This document shows positions 6,633-12,122 of a stretch of DNA of 12,122 nucleotides, in pieces; positions within the stretch are counted from its first letter, which is position 1, and every line of letters begins with the position of its first letter. Source of the DNA: Candidatus Dormiibacterota bacterium (GTDB taxonomy: Bacteria; Chloroflexota; Dormibacteria; Aeolococcales; Aeolococcaceae); NCBI GenBank assembly GCA_003135255.1, contig PLAX01000113.1:1-12122 (forward strand). The letters are read 5' to 3'. A program made the translations under genes and the position numbers. Under the pieces are notes generated by a model, which worked only from the letters and a program-made list of their open reading frames with translations, searched no databases and was not told where the DNA came from.

Positions 6633-7181
6633 ATGACCGATATCTGTTTGCCGATGCCAACCGCCGAAGAGGCGCGAGCCGCTTTCGGAAGTGATTTTGA
6701 CCCTGACAGAACGCTCAATGGGGCAATTGCGCTGGCGGCCGCGGGCGATCTCGCTGTCCCAGCTGTTGCACTAATGAGGGCGGTCTTCGCCTGCCCCGCT
6801 GCCGACGCCAGGATGCGGGAAGCAATGATTGTGCGAACCGCCGTGCGCTTGGACTGCACTTATGCCGTGCATGCTTCCACTCGTGTAGCGCTGAATAGTG
6901 GACTTTCTACAACCGAGGTGGAGGCGCTCACCGCTGACGGCCCAGTCGCCGGAATAGATCCGGACATCGTTTTGATTGCGCGGATGGCGGACGACATCGC
7001 GGATCGCGCAACCCTCGGAGAGGATTTGCTGGAAGCAGCCATCGAGCGCTGGGGCGTGGATAACACGCGGAAACTGATTCTGATGCTGAGTTGGTTCAAT
7101 CTCGTCAACCGTTATGAAAGCGCATGCCGCGTCCCGAGTGACTCCGACGAGAAGCTGGCACGATCGTCCGGACCGATCTAG
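6633..7181 (+). CDS. Carboxymuconolactone decarboxylase (CMD)-family protein
   Basis: This 182-residue protein is of the CMD/AhpD-like all-helical fold. The signature helix pair is MREAMIVRTAVRLDCTYAVHASTRVALNSGLSTTEVEAL-like sequence at about residues 61-99: R-E-x-x-I-x-R, then C75 and H80, then the G-L-S-x-x-E turn. Only one Cys sits at the active-site helix, so it lacks the CxxC pair of AhpD peroxidase reductases. It fits the single-Cys CMD group of uncertain activity. ATG 6633 is chosen for its strong AAGGAGAG site at 6623-6630; an ATG at 6522 opens a longer frame of non-native-looking sequence. Third codon positions are visibly less G/C-biased than in the neighbours (for example many TTT, GAT, ATT and GAA codons), suggesting acquisition from another source. 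Confidence 0.8.
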   Translation: MTDICLPMPTAEEARAAFGSDFDPDRTLNGAIALAAAGDLAVPAVALMRAVFACPAADARMREAMIVRTAVRLDCTYAVHASTRVALNSGLSTTEVEALTADGPVAGIDPDIVLIARMADDIADRATLGEDLLEAAIERWGVDNTRKLILMLSWFNLVNRYESACRVPSDSDEKLARSSGPI

Positions 7182-7200
7182 CCATCAGCGGTGTGTCCCG

Positions 7201-8610
7201 GTGCAACTGCTAGAGTGCGGCGGCCCGCCGGTAGGACAGACGGGCTCGGCCGGTGTCCTCGGCGTGACCGCCATCGAGCTGATGCCGGTCGGCGAGTTCG
7301 CCGGCCGGTGGGGGTGGGGCTACGACGGGGTGGACCTCTACGCGGTTCGGGCCGCCTACGGCGGTCCCGACGGGCTGCGCCGGTTCGTCGACGCCTGCCA
7401 CGAACGCCAACTGGCAGTGATCTTGGACGTCGTCTACAACCACCTCGGGCCGTCCGGCAACCACTTGGCCAAGTTCGGGCCCTACTTCACCGACGCCTAC
7501 CGCACCCCCTGGGGGGCGGCGATGAACTTCGACGGCAGGGGCAGTGACGGCGTCCGTGACTTCGTGATCGACAACGCCCGGCGCTGGTTGCGCGACTTCC
7601 ACCTCGACGGACTGCGGCTCGACGCCGTCCACGCCATCCACGACGAGTCCGCTCGTCACATCGTGGAGGAGCTGGCCGAGATGTCCGGTTGCCTGGAGGT
7701 TGAGCTACGGCGCCGGCTCTGGCTGATCCTCGAGACCGACCGCAACGACCCCCGGGGCGTCTGGCTCCCCACCCGGGGCGGTTGGGGCGCGACCGCCCAA
7801 TGGGCGGACGACTTCCATCACGTGCTCCACGTGGCCTTGACCGGTGAGCGCTCCGGCTACTACGGCGACTTCCATGGCTGGCCAGACGTGGTCAGGGCCC
7901 TCGGCTCGCCGTACCTCTACACCGGACAGCACTCGACCTATCGTGACCGCCGGCACGGGCGTGAGCCGGCCGGCACCACCGGCGAGCACTTCGTGGTCTG
8001 CCTGCAGAACCACGATCAGGTGGGCAACCGTGCGCGCGGGGAGCGGCTCAGCCAGCTGACCACTCCGCCGCGGCTGCGGGTGGCGGCCCTGCTCCAGCTC
8101 ACCTCCCCCTACGTCCCCCTCCTCTTCGCCGGGGAGGAATGGGCGGCGAGCACGCCCTTCCTCTACTTCTCGGGCCACGAGCCCGGGCTCGGGCGGCGGG
8201 TTACGGAAGGCCGCCGCGCCGAGTTCGCGGGCTTCGGCTGGGACCCGGCCGACGTCCCCGATCCGCAGGCGGAGGCCACGTTCACCGCATCGCGACTGCG
8301 GTGGGAGGAGCGCTCCGACCCACCCCACGCGGCGATGATCGACTGGTACCGCGCGCTGATCCGGCTCCGGCGCGACCATCCCGAGCTCGGCTGCGGGGAT
8401 TTCCGCGACAGCCGGGTGCTGACCGAGGCCGGATCAGGGTGGCTGATGGTCGAGCGCGGCGGCCATCTCATCGCCGCCAACCTCGGTCAGCAGCGGGCCG
8501 CGATCCCGGCGCCGGATCGGGCGACAGCGCAGCCGCTGGCGACGACCGGGGAGGCCACTCTGGAGGGCGACACCCTGCTGCTCGGCCCCGACTCCGCCGG
8601 CGTCTGGTGA
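7201..8610 (+). CDS. treZ: Malto-oligosyltrehalose trehalohydrolase, N-terminally truncated
   Basis: This GH13 enzyme releases trehalose from maltooligosyl-trehalose in the TreY/TreZ pathway. Counting from GTG 7201 it has 469 residues. Homology begins abruptly at LGVTAIELMPV (about residue 20), followed by WGWGYDGVDLYAV, DVVYNH (76-81), GLRLDAVHAI with nucleophile D141, ILETDRNDPR with acid/base E178, and LQNHDQVGNR with the H271-D272 pair; a C-terminal beta domain closes the protein. All catalytic residues remain. Missing are the N-terminal beta-sandwich (CBM48-like) domain and the first part of the barrel, about 110 residues or more compared with full-length TreZ near 560-600 residues. No clear ribosome binding site precedes 7201, and the frame overlaps the CMD-like gene if extended to ATG 7114. 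Probably a non-functional remnant despite the open frame; no treX or treY lies alongside. Confidence 0.82.
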   Translation: MQLLECGGPPVGQTGSAGVLGVTAIELMPVGEFAGRWGWGYDGVDLYAVRAAYGGPDGLRRFVDACHERQLAVILDVVYNHLGPSGNHLAKFGPYFTDAYRTPWGAAMNFDGRGSDGVRDFVIDNARRWLRDFHLDGLRLDAVHAIHDESARHIVEELAEMSGCLEVELRRRLWLILETDRNDPRGVWLPTRGGWGATAQWADDFHHVLHVALTGERSGYYGDFHGWPDVVRALGSPYLYTGQHSTYRDRRHGREPAGTTGEHFVVCLQNHDQVGNRARGERLSQLTTPPRLRVAALLQLTSPYVPLLFAGEEWAASTPFLYFSGHEPGLGRRVTEGRRAEFAGFGWDPADVPDPQAEATFTASRLRWEERSDPPHAAMIDWYRALIRLRRDHPELGCGDFRDSRVLTEAGSGWLMVERGGHLIAANLGQQRAAIPAPDRATAQPLATTGEATLEGDTLLLGPDSAGVW

Positions 8611-8989
8611 ACGGGAGGGCCCGGCCTACTGACCGCCCTCGCGTGCACAGGGTCGGTGCTCGACGCGTCAACCGCCGAGAGCAGCGTCGCACCGGCCCCC
8701 GTCCTCGGGAGCCCCACCGAGCGCGATCCGACGGGTATTGCGGATCAGCGAACCCGTGAGCACGCGTCGTCCACCGCGGTGGGGCAGCCGGAGCAGCAGG
8801 TAGCCTGGTTCCGTGGCCGAGGGCGGCGATCACCAGGACTCCGCCACCGCGCCAGGGGGTCAGCCGATGCCACCAGAACTGCGCTCAGAAACTGGCGGGG
8901 ACCTCGGGTGCCACTGAGCGAACCGGCGTCGCCCGAGCCGCCAAGCAGCTGGGCCCAGAGCTCGGCGAAGGGAACTGCAGTCCGGCTGC
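8611..8989. other. Intergenic region between convergent treZ and GT2 genes
   Basis: No confident gene lies in this 379-bp stretch between two convergent genes. It holds a perfect 12-bp palindrome CCACCGCGGTGG (8771-8782) and a possible leaderless start: TAGCCT at 8801-8806, then six bases, then GTG 8813, opening a 33-codon frame (to TGA 8912-8914). Its first dozen codons are G/C-ended and the rest are not, so it may be the start of a lost gene. No hairpin followed by a T-run, as expected for an intrinsic terminator, was found for either flanking gene. Confidence 0.5.
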
Positions 8990-11176
8990 CTATCCTCCGG
9001 CGCTCGGCGTCGCAGACGGGGACGGAATGCTGGTCGGGTTCGGCGTCGCAGACGGGGACGGAATGCTGGTTGGGCTCGGCGATGCAGACGCCGACGGGCT
9101 GGCGCTCGCGCCGGCTGACGGGGAGGCCGTTGCCGAGGCCGACGGCGAAGGTGACGGCGACGCCGTCGGGCTGCTGGCGCCGACCAAGACCCCGATGTTG
9201 GGCGGTCCCGGGGTGGTATTGGTCGGAGCCGGCGTGGCCGGGGCGGTGCCTGCGAAGGCGACCAGGGCGGCGATCAGGGCGGCGGCCACCCCGCCGGCGC
9301 CTACAGCGGTGAGCATCGGCGCCCGCGAGGGGCGGTCGCCGGTGTTCTGAGCTGAACGCATGAATTCCTGTCGGGCCGGAGTCATCGCCACCTTCTCGGC
9401 GGCGGCGCTGGCCCAGCGGGCGCTGGCGTAGACGAAGGCCTCGAAGAGCAGCAGCAGCCCGAGGAGCGATGTCGAGAGACCCGGAGAGCGCACCAGCATG
9501 GCGCCGACCGCGAGCACCGCGATCAGGGCGATGAAGCTCTCGGCGAGGCTCTGGCGGAACGCCCGCCAGATGGTCCCGCTGCCCTTCTTGACCTTCGAGG
9601 TGCGCAGGAAGGCGGCGCCCTGATTGACCAGACCGCGCACGCAGGCCAGCGCCACCACCCAGGAGAGGGCAAACCACACCCGGAGCGCCCTCACCGCATC
9701 GCCCCAAGTGCAGTTGGTCGTCCGGCGCAGGGCCCACAGCGCGCGGAGGATGCCGGTCATCAGGAAGACCACCGGCACCACCAGCACCGTGCCAGCCATC
9801 TGTCGCAGCGGCAGCGAATGGTGGGTGGCCACCGCGATCGCGGTGACGATCAGGATGAGGGTGAAGAAGCTGGTTAGCAGATCGCCGAACCACTGGATCG
9901 AGCCGAGCAGGTAGTGCATGCGCTGGGCGGCGGTGAGGCGGAGCCGGTGGTGCACCAGCGGGACGAGATCCCGCCAGTGGGCGCGCAGGATCTGGATGCC
10001 TCCGAGGGCCCAGCGGAAGCGCTGCTTCTTGAGCCCGTCGAAGCTGAGCGGCATCATCCCGACCCCCCAGGGGCGGGGATCGTAGACGCCGACCTGATTG
10101 GGACTGAGGGCTAGGATCCGCAGGCTGCACTCCGCGTCCTCGGTGATGCAGCTGGGGTCCCAGCCACCCACCGCCTCGAGCACGCTGCGCCGGATCAGGC
10201 CCAGGGTGCCGCAGAAGATGATGGCGTTGCGGTGCGCCCGGCAGGGCATGCTGACGTCGAAGAAGTAGCGATAGCTGTAGAAGAGGCCGCGCAGGTAGGA
10301 GGAGTCCTCCCAGTCGCGGTAGTGCTGGGCGGCCTGGACGAAGGCGACGTTCTTGTCGCCGAAGTGGGGAGCGGTCGCGGCCAGCCAGCCGGGATGCACG
10401 ATGTAGTCGGCGTCGACCACGCCGATGACGTCGACCGCGGCTGGGAGCCTCTTGGTCGCCTCGTTGAGGGCCCCGGCCTTGAAGCCGGGCCAGTCCTCGA
10501 GGTGGATGAAATGGAATCGCGGGCCCAGCTCCTCACAGATCTTCTGGAGCGGCTTCCACACCTCGGGATCGGGAGTGTTGTTGTCCACGACCTGGACCAT
10601 GTAGTTGGGGTAGTCGAGGTGGGCCAGCGCCTCCAGGGTGGCGCGCACGATCTCGACGGGTTCATCGTAGGCCGGGACCTGCAGGGCGACGAACGGCGGA
10701 GGTCCCACCGGAGGCGGAGGCGGCGGCGTCGGGGAACCGCGCCGGCCGAGCACGTCCAGGATCTCGAAGGCATAGGAGAGGCTGAGGAAGAGGCCGAACA
10801 GCTCGAGCAGCAGCAGCAGGCTGGAGGCGATGAGGAACGTCGCACCGCTGATCTGCACCGCCGTCAGCGCGCAGGCGTAGACGATGTAGCTCAGCGCGGC
10901 CGTGATCAGCATGCCGAACATCAGCGCGGCCAGCGGCTGCCAGCGGCGCAGCCACAGCCAGGTGGCCGCCCAGATCACCAGCCCGGCAACCCCGAGCGCC
11001 TTGCCGGCGAAGGGATCGCCGCTGATCAGCGCCGTGGCCAGGCCGCTCGCGGCCAGGACCACGAGTGCCGCCGGCACCCCTGCCTGCCAGGGCCAGGCCG
11101 GGACCCCCTTCGCCAGGCAGACCAGGGTGGCGAGCGCCGACGCGACCGCGAAGAAGGTGAGGATCTCGATGAGCAT
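8990..11176 (-). CDS. Family 2 membrane glycosyltransferase (cellulose synthase-like)
   Basis: This 728-residue processive-type GT2 enzyme would polymerise or transfer sugars from a nucleotide-sugar donor at the cytoplasmic membrane. About four hydrophobic segments (residues 1-140) precede a Pro-rich linker (149-161). The catalytic domain carries VPAYDEP (167-173), GFKAGALN (231-238), the metal-binding DAD (255-257), the general-base TED (345-347) and QRFRW (385-389), which together define the cellulose synthase/hyaluronan synthase-like group. Several membrane helices follow (about 425-585), then one near 621-643 and an 85-residue Pro/Ser/Ala/Thr-rich tail. No PilZ domain is seen. ATG 11176 has GAAGGGA about ten bases upstream. 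No partner gene for a known polysaccharide is adjacent, so the product is unknown. Confidence 0.88.
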   Translation of the reverse strand: MLIEILTFFAVASALATLVCLAKGVPAWPWQAGVPAALVVLAASGLATALISGDPFAGKALGVAGLVIWAATWLWLRRWQPLAALMFGMLITAALSYIVYACALTAVQISGATFLIASSLLLLLELFGLFLSLSYAFEILDVLGRRGSPTPPPPPPVGPPPFVALQVPAYDEPVEIVRATLEALAHLDYPNYMVQVVDNNTPDPEVWKPLQKICEELGPRFHFIHLEDWPGFKAGALNEATKRLPAAVDVIGVVDADYIVHPGWLAATAPHFGDKNVAFVQAAQHYRDWEDSSYLRGLFYSYRYFFDVSMPCRAHRNAIIFCGTLGLIRRSVLEAVGGWDPSCITEDAECSLRILALSPNQVGVYDPRPWGVGMMPLSFDGLKKQRFRWALGGIQILRAHWRDLVPLVHHRLRLTAAQRMHYLLGSIQWFGDLLTSFFTLILIVTAIAVATHHSLPLRQMAGTVLVVPVVFLMTGILRALWALRRTTNCTWGDAVRALRVWFALSWVVALACVRGLVNQGAAFLRTSKVKKGSGTIWRAFRQSLAESFIALIAVLAVGAMLVRSPGLSTSLLGLLLLFEAFVYASARWASAAAEKVAMTPARQEFMRSAQNTGDRPSRAPMLTAVGAGGVAAALIAALVAFAGTAPATPAPTNTTPGPPNIGVLVGASSPTASPSPSPSASATASPSAGASASPSASASPSPTSIPSPSATPNPTSIPSPSATPSAGG
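9004..9075 (-). repeat. 36-bp tandem repeat in GT2 C-terminal tail
   Basis: Two adjacent 36-bp units (9004-9039 and 9040-9075) differ at only two or three positions; a third, diverged partial unit begins at 9076. They encode two 12-residue blocks containing PTSIPSPSATP near the C-terminus (about residues 701-724). The repeat stays in frame, so copy-number change would lengthen or shorten the low-complexity tail without disturbing the catalytic part. Confidence 0.85.
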
Positions 11177-11613
11177 GCGCAGACGTTCCCTTCCCAGGTC
11201 GGAGGCCCCGCCCCCGGTTCCGATCCCTCATCAAGCTAACAGCCTTGACCCCCTGCTGGGCTTCGCGGATCCCGAGGCCGTAAACGCCAGAATTTTACTC
11301 GAATTCGCGATCTTCTAGCCTCTGACCGAAGCGACTTTGAAAACCGCAAGGGCCGCCAAGCCCTCGGGGGTTCGAATCCCTCTCCCTCCGCCAAAGTGCG
11401 CTGTCAAGCACGGCGTTTATCGCTCGCTCTTGTGCCTTCAGCTTCCGGATTGGCCCAACTGGATCGTTTGCCATACCTCATCGACCGGGAGCATGTGCAG
11501 TCCGGTCGTGTATCCCTCCTCCTCCTCGAGAGGTAAGTCGGGACAACCGTTCGCGGCCGTTGAGGTGGCAGTCTCACCCCGTAACAGGAGGCCGGTTAGG
11601 AGCGAAGCTCTCC
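11177..11613. other. Intergenic region with second integration scar
   Basis: Between the GT2 gene start and the universal stress gene end, this 437-bp stretch contains the tRNA-Ser 3' half (11336-11393). To its left is a locally A/T-richer patch (about 11290-11315), similar in character to the one left of the tRNA-Pro piece. To its right is a small inverted repeat, AGGAG-n7-CTCCT (11598-11614), that touches the stress gene's stop codon but has no T-run. I found no convincing gene; the open frames here are short and shift across the tRNA piece. Confidence 0.5.
11336..11393 (+). tRNA. tRNA-Ser(UGA) 3' half, partial (integration scar)
   Basis: The segment starts at the anticodon loop TTTGAAA (anticodon TGA), followed by the 3' strand of the anticodon stem (11343-11347). 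A long variable arm typical of class II tRNAs has stem GGGC 11350-11353 pairing with GCCC 11360-11363. The T arm follows (GGGGG 11366-11370, loop TTCGAAT, CCCTC 11378-11382), then acceptor 3' strand TCCCTCC (11383-11389), discriminator G and CCA (11391-11393). Anticodon, long variable arm and discriminator G agree on serine. The 5' half (which should begin GGAGGGA) is absent upstream, and 11331-11335 pairs only partly with the anticodon stem. The break at the anticodon loop is the usual mark of integration into a tRNA gene. Confidence 0.78.
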
Positions 11614-12036
11614 TCAGTTGTCCCCGAGTTGCTTGATGATGACTACCGGACAGGGAGCATGCTGAGCGCATTCCTGACTGACCGAGCCCAGCTTGAGGCC
11701 GACGAAGCCGCCACGGCCGCGGGATCCCAGCACGAGCATGTCGGCGCCCTTTGCAGCCGCGATGAGCGAAGCGCTCACATCTCCTTCAGCAACTAGCTTA
11801 GTCATGGGCACGCGCGGCTCAGGGACGATGGCGGCGACTGTCTCTTCCAGGAAGCGCTTGCAGATTCTCTCCATCTCTTCCCGGTCGAACGCACCGGGGA
11901 TGCCGATGAATGGCATCTGCCATGCGAACACTGCGATGATCTCAGCCGCGTGGGCCAACGCCTCGTCCAAAGCCCATCGGAGAGCGGCGTTGCCGTGCAC
12001 CGACCCATCAACACCGACCACAATGCGGTACGTCAT
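11614..12036 (-). CDS. Universal stress protein (UspA family)
   Basis: This 140-residue single Usp domain is a cytoplasmic nucleotide-binding stress protein. The N-terminal strand YRIVVGVDGSVHGNAAL (3-19) carries the conserved Asp (D10) and Ser. The ATP-binding signature G-x2-G-x9-G-S is intact as GSRGRGGFVGLKLGS (104-118), followed by the terminal HAPCPVVII strand. An ATP-binding rather than UspA-like non-binding form is therefore expected. Its ATG overlaps the stop codon of the upstream transporter in an ATGA arrangement (12033-12036), and there is no strong ribosome binding site of its own, so it is likely translated by coupling. Such pairs often place a Usp domain with a transporter it may modulate; that link is inferred here. 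Confidence 0.93.
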   Translation of the reverse strand: MTYRIVVGVDGSVHGNAALRWALDEALAHAAEIIAVFAWQMPFIGIPGAFDREEMERICKRFLEETVAAIVPEPRVPMTKLVAEGDVSASLIAAAKGADMLVLGSRGRGGFVGLKLGSVSQECAQHAPCPVVIIKQLGDN

Positions 12037-12122
12037 GGGACCGTCGGACTGAGCTTGGTAGAAGCCGGCGCGGCGAGCGCCGCCCGTTCGAGCTGCTCAA
12101 GGGTGAGGCCCTTGGGCTCGGG
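12033..12122 (-). CDS. MFS transporter C-terminus, sugar-porter-like (partial)
   Basis: Reading in from the right edge on the minus strand, 29 residues end at TGA 12033-12035. They begin PEPKGLTLEQLE, closely matching the PETKG-x-(S/T)-L-E-E-(I/L)-E sequence that closes the last membrane helix of the sugar-porter group of the major facilitator superfamily. A short Ala/Pro/Ser-rich tail follows. The rest of the gene lies outside the window, so substrate and length cannot be judged. It is the upstream partner of the universal stress gene. Confidence 0.6.
   Translation of the reverse strand, partial: PEPKGLTLEQLERAALAAPASTKLSPTVP

Noticed and set aside
8745..10130. Long 461-codon open frame on the minus strand within the GT2 gene
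   Set aside because: It is in another frame of the GT2 gene, is dominated by Arg/Pro/Gly/Ala, and has no domain; the GT2 frame carries all expected catalytic motifs.
10232..11239. 335-codon plus-strand open frame antisense to the GT2 gene
   Set aside because: Composition (Glu/Gly/Val/Arg runs) is the expected antisense of the GT2 coding sequence, and no motif supports it.
11438..11671. 77-codon minus-strand frame running from inside the stress gene into the gap
   Set aside because: Its start lies in another frame of the stress gene and the tail shows no known domain; a small peptide from an internal ATG preceded by GAGGAGGAGG was considered, but spacing is too long.

Overview
The window is high-GC DNA with G/C-rich third codon positions, some GTG starts and several ATGA-type gene overlaps. 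It fits a high-GC Gram-positive (actinobacterial) chromosome. No gene present allows a firmer placement. The region reads as an accessory patchwork: short functional modules are mixed with decapitated genes and two orphan tRNA 3' halves, and no complete mobile element is visible.

Layout. Positions 1-837 hold no convincing protein gene. They contain the 3' half of a tRNA-Pro(UGG) at 371-415, surrounded by at least six copies of a 12-bp motif (consensus GAAGCAAGTGCT), which looks like a tyrosine-recombinase attachment region. Positions 838-1945 carry an ECF sigma factor and an overlapping four-helix membrane protein, a likely sigma/partner pair. Positions 2093-4027 are a divergent regulator/operon module: a TetR-family repressor on the minus strand facing an NTF2-like (SnoaL-type) protein and an NmrA-type NAD(P)-binding reductase. 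The two enzymes overlap by four bases, and the divergent promoter region has a repeated element that may be the operator. Positions 4116-4411 are the remains of a short-chain dehydrogenase: a start with a good ribosome binding site runs out of frame into the C-terminal third of an SDR.

From about 4614 there is a FUSC-type membrane protein (aromatic acid exporter-like). It is followed by a short coding-like scrap that may derive from an IS3-type transposase, a carboxymuconolactone decarboxylase-like gene (6633-7181) with visibly lower GC, and a malto-oligosyltrehalose trehalohydrolase (treZ) that has lost its N-terminal domain and the start of its barrel.

On the minus strand, 8990-11176 encodes a large membrane glycosyltransferase of family 2 (cellulose synthase-like) with a Ser/Pro/Ala/Thr-rich C-terminal tail and an internal 36-bp DNA repeat. 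Positions 11177-11613 contain the 3' half of a tRNA-Ser(UGA), a second integration scar. The right edge holds a UspA-type stress protein translationally coupled to the end of an MFS sugar-porter-like transporter that runs off the window.

Functional reading. The intact genes cover regulation (ECF sigma, TetR), small-molecule redox and export (NTF2-like, NmrA-like, CMD-like, FUSC), surface polysaccharide synthesis (GT2) and stress/transport (Usp, MFS). No single pathway links them. The strongest structural signal is a history of integration and deletion at tRNA genes.
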